Below, one piece after another: positions 32,686 to 40,786 of a stretch of DNA of 42,391 bases. The position numbers were made by a program, and so were the translations under genes. How positions within the stretch are numbered: position 1 is the first letter of the stretch; each line of letters starts with the position of its first letter. This DNA comes from Bacteroidaceae bacterium (GTDB lineage Bacteria > Bacteroidota > Bacteroidia > Bacteroidales > Bacteroidaceae): the NCBI GenBank assembly GCA_017448965.1, contig JAFSKK010000053.1:1-42391 (forward strand), read 5' to 3'. The notes under the pieces are model-generated. The model ran no database searches. It was not told the origin of the DNA and saw only the letters and a list, made by a program, of their open reading frames with translations.

Positions 32686-32868
32686 TTAGATTAGTTAAAC
32701 TAAATGTACACATCCTCCTGCACTGTCTGTGAAGATCGTGCAGTTTTTTCTTTCCCCCATCCCCATTTTCCAGTCTTGACAAGCCTTTTTTTGCCTTTCC
32801 TCAAGAAAAAAACAGGAGGAGAGGTTTCTTTTAGCAAAAAAAATGATACGGGTGTTGGTGCTTTTTTG

Positions 32869-32876
32869 TACCTTTG
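32869..32876 (+). promoter_or_regulatory. -7 box for the DUF6057 / TolB-like / S9 operon
   Basis: TACCTTTG at 32869-32876 matches TAnnTTTG and is followed 25 nt later by the ATG at 32902. The upstream -33 element is not clear. The position excludes the open-frame start at 32704. The 216-bp gap before the gene otherwise shows only T-rich sequence. Confidence 0.55.
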
Positions 32877-32901
32877 CGACGATTTTACTCAAAAACCTAT
32901 C

Positions 32902-34845
32902 ATGTCGAAGAATAATATAAGGAAAAAGGAGAAGAAGCCGTTCATTCTGTCAAAAGGAATCTCCGTCGGTATCAGCATAGCCGTCACGGTGATTGTAGCG
33001 GCAATGGGAGCGTACTACTTGATTGTAGAGAACAGCGACATGTTATTCATGGCGCAAACACAATCCTATTTCACGACCAATCGCATATTCCTTGAGGAGT
33101 GCATGCATCAGCCTGGTGGCCTCATCAGTTGGGCGGCCAGTTTCCTGACCCAGTTTTTCTATTATCCAGCCCTTGGCTCCACCATCATGATAGCAATCTG
33201 GATTGTGAGCATGTGGCTGAGCAAACTGGCTTTCAAGGTGAAAACCGTCTGGATGTCTGTGCTGGCACTACCTGTCATGTGTCTGTTGGCGAGCATGATT
33301 GACACAGGCTACTGGCTCTACTACCTGAAACAGACAGGCTACTGGTTCTATGGCACAGTGGGATACCTCGTCTGCATGCTGCTGCTGCTCTTCCACAGTC
33401 TTTTCAAGAAGCCCATGGATCGCATCATCACCACTATACTGATTGCCGTTACATATCCCTTCTTTGGGTGGTACACATTATTGGCGCAGCTCTATATCGC
33501 ATTCATTTCCATTGCCAACAGCATAAAGTCCTCCAAGAAAGTGGTGGAGACAGAAGAATCTGACGGCAAGAAGGAGAAATCACTTGCCTACAAGATTTCA
33601 CGTCCACTCATTCCCTTCGTATTGATTGCTGTTATCCCTTTGATCTGTTACCAGCTCTATCCTGACATCAGACTTGACGATGTCTGGAGAATTGGCCTTC
33701 CTGAGTTCTCCAACAATGACTTAATCAGTTTTTACCCCACCCTCCCCTTTGTGGTGCTGTCCATTATTCCAATCATATTTCCCTTCCTTCCCAAGAAACA
33801 AGAAATGAAGGGAGGGATGGCGTGGACAGTCTGCCTGATTAGCATCGGTCTGTTAGTGGCCTCGTGGGTATGGGTGGAGAAGAGAAACTACCAGAACTAC
33901 AATTATCATGCCGAAATGCGCATGTATCGTGCTGCAGAGGAACAAGATTGGGAAAAGGTGCTGGAGGAAATGTCCAACCTTCCTGGTGATGCATCCCGAC
34001 AGATGGTACTGACCAAGAATGTGGCACTCATCAACACAGGACAGATTGGCGACAAAATGTTCAAATACAACAATATGGGTGAACGACCTGACAACGGATT
34101 CGACACGTTGCACGTACACATAGTACAAACCGCAGGTTCCCAACTCTACTATTATCACGGCAAGACGAACTTCGCCTCACGTTGGTGCATCGAAAACAGC
34201 GTGGAGTTTGGCTATGACTTCGACAACCTGAAGATACTGTCACGTTGTGCTTTGGTGAATGGTGAGATGGATGTGGCGAAGAAGTATCTGAACATTCTCA
34301 AGACCAGTCTCTTCTATCGGGATTGGGCTGAACGGTTGCTGCCTATCACGGAGAAGCCTGAACTCATTCAGAAGTATCACGAGTTTGACAAAGTTCGTGA
34401 GCTGTACAACCACATGGGCACCACACTTGATGGTGACAATGGACTGGTGGAAATGTACCTGCTCAACTACTTTAGCAACACAATGAACAAAGACAGCAAG
34501 TTGCTGCAAGAAGTCACTCTTCTGTATGCACTTGTGCAGAAAGACATCAAAGTGTTCTGGCCACGCTTCTTCCTATATGCCAAGCTGCACGACGGGGAGA
34601 AAATGCCTGTTCACTATCAGGAGGCAGCCCTGCTATATGGCAAGTTGGAACCTCAGACGATGAACATTGAAGGAATGCCTTTCGACGAAAAGGTGACCGA
34701 GCGTTACGAAGGATTCCAACAATTATCGCAATCACTACTGTCAACTGGCATGAAGCCCAAAGAAGTAGGCGAAGCCATGAAGGAGACATACGGCGACACG
34801 TTCTTCTGGTTCTATTTCTTCTGCCGAGATTTGTACACTTATTAA
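32902..34845 (+). CDS. Polytopic membrane protein, DUF6057-like (paralogue 1)
   Basis: A 647-residue protein starting MSKNNIRKKEKKPFILSKG. About eight to nine membrane helices occupy residues 20-320, including SVGISIAVTVIVAAMGAYY, then GGLISWAASFLTQFFYYPAL, then MAWTVCLISIGLLVASWVWV. A soluble C-terminal half (about 325-647) begins YNYHAEMRMYRAAEEQDWEK and has helical, TPR-like repeats; it ends TYGDTFFWFYFFCRDLYTY. It shares motifs with the gene at 36392 (LTQFFYYPxLGST, TYGDTxxWxYxF). I believe this is the DUF6057 family; function unknown. The start at 32902 is chosen because the -7 box lies at 32869-32876. It opens a four-gene operon. Confidence 0.82.
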   Translation: MSKNNIRKKEKKPFILSKGISVGISIAVTVIVAAMGAYYLIVENSDMLFMAQTQSYFTTNRIFLEECMHQPGGLISWAASFLTQFFYYPALGSTIMIAIWIVSMWLSKLAFKVKTVWMSVLALPVMCLLASMIDTGYWLYYLKQTGYWFYGTVGYLVCMLLLLFHSLFKKPMDRIITTILIAVTYPFFGWYTLLAQLYIAFISIANSIKSSKKVVETEESDGKKEKSLAYKISRPLIPFVLIAVIPLICYQLYPDIRLDDVWRIGLPEFSNNDLISFYPTLPFVVLSIIPIIFPFLPKKQEMKGGMAWTVCLISIGLLVASWVWVEKRNYQNYNYHAEMRMYRAAEEQDWEKVLEEMSNLPGDASRQMVLTKNVALINTGQIGDKMFKYNNMGERPDNGFDTLHVHIVQTAGSQLYYYHGKTNFASRWCIENSVEFGYDFDNLKILSRCALVNGEMDVAKKYLNILKTSLFYRDWAERLLPITEKPELIQKYHEFDKVRELYNHMGTTLDGDNGLVEMYLLNYFSNTMNKDSKLLQEVTLLYALVQKDIKVFWPRFFLYAKLHDGEKMPVHYQEAALLYGKLEPQTMNIEGMPFDEKVTERYEGFQQLSQSLLSTGMKPKEVGEAMKETYGDTFFWFYFFCRDLYTY

Positions 34846-34882
34846 TTGAAAGTTGAAAATTGCAAAATATAACAATCCACTT

Positions 34883-36385
34883 ATGAACTTCAGAACACTC
34901 ATACCAGTCGTTGTTTTGGCAGTCATCATGACCGCCTGCAACCATCGAACCATACCCACCAATGCAAAGCAGGAGTCACGTCTGCCCAGAATCTATCCTG
35001 ATTACACAGAGGTGACCATCCCTTGCAACATCTGTCCACTGAACTTTGCTGTTCAGGAGGGAGAGAATGAAGTGGTGGCAAAGTTCACTTATCCAGGAGG
35101 TGAAAGCCTCTACGGAGAAGAACAGAACGTGCTCATCGACGAGGAAGACTGGCACAACATGATGAAAGCCTCCGTCGGCAAGAGCATTCAGGTGGAAGTG
35201 TATGCCAAGACTGGAAACGACTGGAAAGCCTTCAAGCCCTTCAACATTTACGTGGCTGAGGATTCCATCGACTCATACATTTCCTACCGTGTCATCCAAC
35301 CCTCCTACGTAGCATACGAGAGACTGAGCATCAATCAACGCAATCTCACGAATTTCGAGGAGAAGGAGATTTACAACAACATGTCGATCAGCACCGAAGA
35401 AACAGGACAATGCATCAACTGCCACTCCTACCAGAACTTCAAGACCGACAACATGCTCTTCCACATGCGCCAAGGTCATGGAGGCACGATGCTCGTGGTG
35501 AATGGTGAACTGCGCAAGATTGACCTCAAGACTGACGAGACGCTCAGTGCCGGTGTCTATCCAGCATGGCACCCCACAAAGAACCTCATTGCCTTCTCCA
35601 CCAACAAGACAGGCCAATCGTTCCACACAAAAGACCTGAACAAAATTGAAGTGCAAGACACAGAAAGCGACCTCATTCTCTACGATGTGGACAAGAATGA
35701 GGTGAGCATCATCTCAGAACTGGACGACGAACTGGAAGTGTTTCCCACATGGAGTCCTGACGGCAAGAAACTCTACTTCTGCTCGGCACACTTCATCTAC
35801 AAGAACGACAGTATTTCCAAGGAAACCGAAATGATTCAACGCTACAAGGAAGTGAAGTACAACCTCTATTGTGCCGACTTCAACCCCGACACCAAAGAGT
35901 TCAGCAACGTGGAGATGATTTACAATGCAGCCGACTCAGTGGGACAGAGTGTCACTCTGCCACGTGTGAGCCCCGATGGCCGTTATCTGCTCTTTGCTCA
36001 GGCAGAGTTCGGATGTTTCCACGTATGGCACGCTGATGCCGACATCTACATGATGGATTTGAAGACCCAACAGGTACAGAAACTGGATGCGGTCAACAGT
36101 CCTCGTTCGGAGAGTTACCCCACGTGGTCAAGCAATGGCCGTTGGATCATGGTGGATTCTCGTCGCGACGATGGCAACTACACCCGTCCTTACATCGCCT
36201 ATTTCGACAAACAAGGCAAGGCACACAAAGCCTTTGCTGTACCACAAAAAGACCCCAATTTCTACACGTTCTTCTTGCGCTCATTCAACCGTCCAGAGTT
36301 CATGATAGAACCTGTCACCATTGCACCACAAGCATTCACCAAGAAAGCCAAAGAAGAGGCGGTCAAAGCAAAATTCGCTCAATAA
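34883..36385 (+). CDS. Lipoprotein with c-type heme motif and TolB/PD40 beta-propeller
   Basis: A 500-residue putative lipoprotein with signal MNFRTLIPVVVLAVIMTAC (Cys19). Residues 30-165 are a beta-rich domain with a CNICPLNF pair. The c-type heme motif CINCH is at 177-181, followed by candidate axial Met residues in MLFHMRQGHGGTM. WD40/PD40-type propeller repeats then run to the end, with AWHPTKNLIAFSTN, FPTWSPDGKKLYFCSA, LPRVSPDGRYLLFAQAE and YPTWSSNGRWIMVDSRRDD. It could bind heme covalently and sense or transfer electrons outside the cytoplasm. The start is the ATG at 34883; a TTG at 34853 in frame would put the signal peptide 10 residues in. It lies between two paralogous membrane proteins. 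Confidence 0.85.
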   Translation: MNFRTLIPVVVLAVIMTACNHRTIPTNAKQESRLPRIYPDYTEVTIPCNICPLNFAVQEGENEVVAKFTYPGGESLYGEEQNVLIDEEDWHNMMKASVGKSIQVEVYAKTGNDWKAFKPFNIYVAEDSIDSYISYRVIQPSYVAYERLSINQRNLTNFEEKEIYNNMSISTEETGQCINCHSYQNFKTDNMLFHMRQGHGGTMLVVNGELRKIDLKTDETLSAGVYPAWHPTKNLIAFSTNKTGQSFHTKDLNKIEVQDTESDLILYDVDKNEVSIISELDDELEVFPTWSPDGKKLYFCSAHFIYKNDSISKETEMIQRYKEVKYNLYCADFNPDTKEFSNVEMIYNAADSVGQSVTLPRVSPDGRYLLFAQAEFGCFHVWHADADIYMMDLKTQQVQKLDAVNSPRSESYPTWSSNGRWIMVDSRRDDGNYTRPYIAYFDKQGKAHKAFAVPQKDPNFYTFFLRSFNRPEFMIEPVTIAPQAFTKKAKEEAVKAKFAQ

Positions 36386-36391
36386 AACATT

Positions 36392-37933
36392 TTGAAGAAT
36401 CTCAAATACATCTATCTGTTCATCTTCATCGCTGCAGCATTTCTCTTGCTGCCAGTGATGAATGGTGATTATCTGTACACCATCCAAGACAACAATGTCT
36501 TCATCAGCGGGCATACGTTCATGATGGACATTGTTCAACACGCAGGTGGATGGATAACGTGGGCAGCATGCTATCTCACACAATTTTTCTACTATCCTTG
36601 GTTGGGCAGCACCATTCTCATCCTCCTTTGGGTCGCCATCTACTGGATTACCATCTGGATGTTTGGCATCAGCAACAAGTTCAGTTTCTTGGCTTTGATT
36701 GTGCCCTTGCTCTTGCTGTATCATCTGCTTGACTACGGCTATTGGATTTATTACGCCAAGGCCCCAGCCTTTCCCTTTGTGCCCACCCTCACGATTCTCT
36801 TCTGCCTGTTGTTCACATGGGGAATCCTGTTCCTCACCAGAAATCTCAAAATCAGTTGGAGATGGAAAGGCCTCCTCGCCCTTGGCCTGCTGGGCATCAT
36901 CATGGTCATCATCAATTGGCTATCTCCTTCAAGCCCTTGGCATTTCAACTACAATTACAGGCACTCCATCATGACCACCCTGACCGACAAGAACTTTCGA
37001 CATGAGTTGCGGATGTACCGTGCTTTGGATGAGTTCCGATTTGACGATGTGCTCAAGGAAATGCCTGCCGACAACGAGAAAGCCCCCACCAATCTGATGG
37101 TCATGTACAAGAACATCGCCTTGATGCATACAGGTCGCATCACCGATATGTTCAAGACAAACAACTGCGGCATCAATCCCTTCAAAAATGATTCTTTGCC
37201 CATCTACACCTCACAGTTGGGAGCCCCTCTCATCTATTACCAGTTCGGGCAAATCAACTACGCCTACCGATGGGCTATGGAGAATGCGGTGGTGTATGGA
37301 CAGAGTTTCCGCAACCTCAAGATGATGGCACGATGCGCCATTTTCAATCAGGAGTTTGATCTGGCCATGAAATACATCGCCATGCTCAAAAGCAGCATCT
37401 ATTACCGCGACTGGGCAAAAGAGCGTGAAGCATGGATGGCCAATAGCACCAACTTCATCCAGCATAAGGAGTTCCAAACCATCGCCCCACTCCTCTGTGA
37501 AGATATCAATATGCTCGATGAGGACGAAGGACGCTGCGAGAAATACATCCTCGACCACTTTTCCGACCTTCGGCATCCCACCTCTCCGCTGCTGGAAGAC
37601 GTCATCATGTGCCTGTCACTCTGGACGGAAGATGGTTACGCATTCTGTATCCACTTCTACGACTATGTGCAGAACCACCCCAACCAACCCATACCGGAAC
37701 TCTATCAGCAAGGAGCCATCCTATATGGCAATACACAAGACGCACCCATCACCACTAGGAACTTCAAGTTTGACACCATCGTTTCGGAGAAATACAACCG
37801 ATTTGCCGAAGACTACAACGAACTCTCCCAGCAAGAACTCGACACACAGGAGATGGCCAAACGCATGAAACCCACCTATGGCGACACCTACTGGTGGTAC
37901 TACTATTTCTATACAGATTTCACGATTTACTAA
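36392..37933 (+). CDS. Polytopic membrane protein, DUF6057-like (paralogue 2), probable TTG start
   Basis: A 513-residue paralogue of the protein at 32902. About six membrane helices (YIYLFIFIAAAFLLLPV, then GGWITWAACYLTQFFYYPWL, then FSFLALIVPLLLLYHLLDYG) precede a soluble helical domain from about residue 188 (FNYNYRHSIMTTL). It ends TYGDTYWWYYYFYTDFTIY, like its paralogue. It is shorter because it lacks some membrane helices. The first codon is TTG at 36392, 6 nt after the upstream stop; the next in-frame ATG (36458) would delete the first helix. The S9 peptidase follows 21 nt downstream. Function is unknown. Confidence 0.82.
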   Translation: MKNLKYIYLFIFIAAAFLLLPVMNGDYLYTIQDNNVFISGHTFMMDIVQHAGGWITWAACYLTQFFYYPWLGSTILILLWVAIYWITIWMFGISNKFSFLALIVPLLLLYHLLDYGYWIYYAKAPAFPFVPTLTILFCLLFTWGILFLTRNLKISWRWKGLLALGLLGIIMVIINWLSPSSPWHFNYNYRHSIMTTLTDKNFRHELRMYRALDEFRFDDVLKEMPADNEKAPTNLMVMYKNIALMHTGRITDMFKTNNCGINPFKNDSLPIYTSQLGAPLIYYQFGQINYAYRWAMENAVVYGQSFRNLKMMARCAIFNQEFDLAMKYIAMLKSSIYYRDWAKEREAWMANSTNFIQHKEFQTIAPLLCEDINMLDEDEGRCEKYILDHFSDLRHPTSPLLEDVIMCLSLWTEDGYAFCIHFYDYVQNHPNQPIPELYQQGAILYGNTQDAPITTRNFKFDTIVSEKYNRFAEDYNELSQQELDTQEMAKRMKPTYGDTYWWYYYFYTDFTIY

Positions 37934-37954
37934 TTAGCTATATTACCAAACAAC

Positions 37955-40093
37955 ATGAAGAAATTTATTGCTTCTATTCTGATGGCCATTGCCACATTGA
38001 GCATCCATGCACAAGGAACCGTGCAAGACTACAAAAACGCTTTTGCCACCCGTGGTAAATACTCCAACAAGATGACCAACGGCAACATCCGTGTGCAGTC
38101 ACCTCACCATGTCAACCCTGCTGTAATGAACTACTCCACCTTCAACGGCGACAGCACTGTGTGGTATCAGGTGGATGTGAAGACTGGCGAGAAAAAACGC
38201 ATCGGCAACCCAGAGCCACCACGTCCACGCGAATGGAGAGGGGGTGATGGCCATCACTGGATGGAAGTGCGCGACGAAAAAGACGGACGCGCTGAAAGTC
38301 CTGTGAACAAAGGCACCTTCATGATTCACAAGAACAACAACCTATACATTCAAACGAATGATAGTTTGATTCTACCGATGCAAATAACGTTCGATGGTGT
38401 TGACACCTGCTACTACTCCTCTTGGGGACGTTGGTCGAAGGATGGCAAGTATTATGCCACGGTGCTCATCAAGCCGGCACCCAAGCACTATGTCACCTAC
38501 ACCCTCTCCTCCCCTACCGACCAAGTGCAGCCCAAATACTCTCAGCAAGAGTATGCCAAACCTGGCGACTCGCTCAACTACCGCATCCCTGTCATTGTGG
38601 ATGTGGAGATGAAGAAGACCATCTATCCGAAGAGCACAGAACTCTTCGCCTCGCAGTATCAGGTGACTGCACCACAATGGGACGAAAGCGGAAAGACCCT
38701 CACATTCGAGTTCAACGAACGCGGACACAAAACCTATCGTGTGTTGGAGATGAACCTCCAGGGCGACATCAAGACCCTCATCGAGGAGAAGAACGACAAA
38801 TATGTGGCCTACTCACGCAACTTCCGCCAAGACCTCGACAGCGAGCACATTCTCTGGAAGAGCGACCGCGATGGACATGCACATCTTTATATATATAACC
38901 GCAAGAACGGCAAACTGACCCAAGTGACCAAGGGTAACTACTGGGTGCGTGGTGTGCAGCATGCCGAAATCAACGAGAAGGGACAGGGCTATATCCTCTT
39001 CTCTGCCAACGGGATGAACTGCAAGAACATGGGTGTGGTGGCATCCAGCCTCAATGGAAAGATTGCGGAGGAAGACCCCTATAACATACACTACTACCGC
39101 ATTGACCTCAACGGCAAGAACCTCATCCAACTCACACCCGAACGAGGCAATCACAGCGTCACCTTCAATGGCGACCACACAGCACTCATCGACACCTACT
39201 CATCCGTCGATCAAGCGCCTGTGACGGTGCTCCGTTCTGCCACTGACGGCAAACTCATCACTACACTGGAAACAGCCGACATCAGCAAATTGGAGGCAGA
39301 AGGATGGAAGGCGCCCGAGGTGTTCGTCGCACCTGGACGTGATGGGAAGACCGACATGTGGGGACTCATCCGCCGTCCACGCAACTTCGACCCCAATAAG
39401 AAGTATCCCGTCATCGAGTACATCTACTCAGGTCCTGGCGACCAGTATGTGCCCAAGACGTTCACACCGTGGATATGGACGTTGGACGACCTCACCGAAC
39501 TTGGCTTCATCGTCGTGCAACTCGATGCCATGACCACCTCATTCCGTTCTCTCGACTTCGAGCAGGTCTGCTATAAGAACCTCAAAGATGCTGGTTTCCC
39601 CGACCGCATCGAATGGATCAAGGCTGCCGCCAAGAAATACCCCTATATGGACATCGACCGCATGGGCATCTACGGGTGCTCCGCTGGTGGGCAGGAAGCC
39701 CTCGGTGCCCTCCTCTTCCACGGCGACTTCTATAAAGCAGGTTATGCTGCCTGTGGTTGCCACGACAACCGCATGGACAAAATCTGGTGGAACGAGCAGT
39801 GGATGGGCTATCCCGTCGATAGCAGTTACATTGAGTGTTCCAATGTGGAGAACGCCAAGAACCTACAAGGTAAACTCATGCTCGTAGTGGGCGAGATGGA
39901 CGACAATGTTGACCCTTCTTCCTCCTATCAGGTGGTCAATGCCCTCATCAAGGAGAACAAGGACTTCGAGTTCATCTTCCTTCCTGGCGCTCACCACACC
40001 ATGGGCGAAACCTACGGCGAGCACAAACGCTACGACTTCTTCGTCAAGAACCTGCTGGGTGTGGAGCCACCCGCATGGGAGGAATTCAAATAA
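37955..40093 (+). CDS. S9 family peptidase (dipeptidyl-peptidase IV-like)
   Basis: A 712-residue exported serine peptidase with signal peptide MKKFIASILMAIATLSIHAQ. An N-terminal beta-propeller (about 30-440; YYSSWGRWSKDGKYYATVL, HILWKSDRDGHAHLYIYN) is followed by an alpha/beta-hydrolase catalytic domain (about 450-712). The catalytic triad is Ser576 in IYGCSAGGQEALG, Asp650 in GEMDDNVDP, and His681 in GAHHTMG. It would release dipeptides or cut short peptides in the periplasm or at the surface. A classic Glu-Glu DPP motif in the propeller is not obvious to me, so exact specificity is open. It is the last gene of its operon, followed by a strong terminator. Confidence 0.92.
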   Translation: MKKFIASILMAIATLSIHAQGTVQDYKNAFATRGKYSNKMTNGNIRVQSPHHVNPAVMNYSTFNGDSTVWYQVDVKTGEKKRIGNPEPPRPREWRGGDGHHWMEVRDEKDGRAESPVNKGTFMIHKNNNLYIQTNDSLILPMQITFDGVDTCYYSSWGRWSKDGKYYATVLIKPAPKHYVTYTLSSPTDQVQPKYSQQEYAKPGDSLNYRIPVIVDVEMKKTIYPKSTELFASQYQVTAPQWDESGKTLTFEFNERGHKTYRVLEMNLQGDIKTLIEEKNDKYVAYSRNFRQDLDSEHILWKSDRDGHAHLYIYNRKNGKLTQVTKGNYWVRGVQHAEINEKGQGYILFSANGMNCKNMGVVASSLNGKIAEEDPYNIHYYRIDLNGKNLIQLTPERGNHSVTFNGDHTALIDTYSSVDQAPVTVLRSATDGKLITTLETADISKLEAEGWKAPEVFVAPGRDGKTDMWGLIRRPRNFDPNKKYPVIEYIYSGPGDQYVPKTFTPWIWTLDDLTELGFIVVQLDAMTTSFRSLDFEQVCYKNLKDAGFPDRIEWIKAAAKKYPYMDIDRMGIYGCSAGGQEALGALLFHGDFYKAGYAACGCHDNRMDKIWWNEQWMGYPVDSSYIECSNVENAKNLQGKLMLVVGEMDDNVDPSSSYQVVNALIKENKDFEFIFLPGAHHTMGETYGEHKRYDFFVKNLLGVEPPAWEEFK

Positions 40094-40128
40094 ACAACAC
40101 ATACCGAACTGTTCGAACAGTTCCCTTG

Positions 40129-40180
40129 ACAATGGGTCCCCGACTTTGCACAGGCAGAGCCGGGGATTCATTGTTTTTTC
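40129..40180 (+). terminator. Terminator after the S9 peptidase
   Basis: A 14-bp stem with some GU and one weak pair (40129-40142 / 40161-40174) is followed by TTTTTC. A separate perfect palindrome, GAACTGTTCGAACAGTTC, lies just upstream at 40106-40123. Confidence 0.75.
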
Positions 40181-40205
40181 TCAGATAGCCAAGTATGTAA
40201 CACCC

Positions 40206-40410
40206 ACGTGAGTTCGGTGTAAGAAAACGTGTGTTTATTACGCTTCGCGTGACGAAAGAAAAACCAGAAAAACCAGAAAAAACAAATAAAAACCGGTCTT
40301 TCTTGTATCAGTTCAATGTATAACGAAGAACATGTTTTTATGGTTTTTATTGGTTTTTTTAGGTTTTTTCTTCGTCCGCCGAAGGCGAATAACTTATACC
40401 GAACTCACGT
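40206..40410. mobile_element. MITE-like foldback element with 18-bp terminal repeats and 8-10 bp target duplication
   Basis: The 205-bp element begins ACGTGAGTTCGGTGTAAG and ends with its reverse complement at 17 of 18 positions (40393-40410). It is flanked by direct repeats TAACACCC (40198-40205 and 40411-40418), extendable to TAACACCCAC, as expected for a target-site duplication. Inside, the arms remain largely complementary for about 85 nt: CGCTTCGCG, GACGAAAGAAAAACC and TAAAAACC on the left match the right arm. The T- and A-rich arms would form a long hairpin. There is no transposase, so it would be moved in trans. Confidence 0.82.
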
Positions 40411-40464
40411 TAACACCCACAACGGAGGCAGTGGCGTAACCTCCACTAACCCACTGTAAGAGAC

Positions 40465-40508
40465 AAAAAAAATCGCTTCTTACGATTGATAAACCGTAAG
40501 AAGCGATT
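40465..40508 (-). terminator. Intrinsic terminator of the candidate small RNA
   Basis: AATCGCTTCTTACG (40471-40484) and CGTAAGAAGCGATT (40495-40508) are perfect reverse complements with a 10-nt loop. On the minus strand the stem is followed by eight T residues (40472-40465). It could also stop read-through from the GLPGLI genes. Confidence 0.75.
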
Positions 40509-40566
40509 GATGAGCCAAAACAAGCGATTGATAAATCGGTACAAGCGATTAACGAAGTGCACCAGG
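40483..40566. repeat. Four-unit 21-bp tandem repeat
   Basis: CGATTGATAAACCG-like units begin at 40483, 40504, 40525 and 40546, an exact 21-bp period (two helical turns). The fourth is degenerate (CGATTAACGAAG). The first overlaps the terminator hairpin. Confidence 0.75.
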
Positions 40567-40650
40567 TGCTTGCACCCCTCTCCCACGCTTTTGCCAGTGA
40601 AAACCATCTGGGGGACAGAAAGACTTGCAGACCCTCAAGTTTTTCTGGTG

Positions 40651-40681
40651 CAAAGATACAACATTTTGAGGTCTTTTCCAA
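40651..40681 (-). promoter_or_regulatory. Minus-strand promoter of the candidate small RNA
   Basis: TTG (40681-40679), 20 nt, TATCTTTG (40658-40651) on the minus strand. It lies about 106 nt downstream of the GLPGLI stop codon and points away from that gene, with no convincing long gene after it. Confidence 0.65.
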
Positions 40682-40756
40682 TAGTTAACGATAAAAGAAA
40701 TGGAGGAAATGCATGTTTTATTCTAATTGAACTTCGTTCTTCTTCCGACGCGACTA

Positions 40757-40783
40757 GGCAGAACCCAAGCGAGCTTGGTTCTG
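40757..40783. other. Hairpin directly after the first GLPGLI gene
   Basis: GCAGAACC (40757-40764) pairs with GGTTCTGC (40776-40783), and AAG/CTT continue the stem after a bulged C. It ends 3 nt before the GLPGLI stop at 40787. No T-run follows on the minus strand, so it may protect the transcript 3' end rather than terminate. Confidence 0.45.
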
Positions 40784-40786
40784 CTC

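Larger units (their letters stand above)
40463..40645 (-). ncRNA. Candidate small RNA, about 180 nt, with own promoter and terminator
   Basis: A minus-strand promoter (40681-40651) predicts a start near 40645. A perfect 14-bp hairpin with an 8-T tail (40508-40465) predicts the end near 40463. In between are three AATCGCTT repeats at 21-nt intervals. A 53-codon frame (40607-40446, MVFTGKSVGEG...) runs through it with heptad-like repeats (RLYRFIN, RLFWLIN, RFLRFIN). It lacks a ribosome binding site and passes through the terminator, so I favour RNA. No known RNA family is recognised. Confidence 0.5.
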
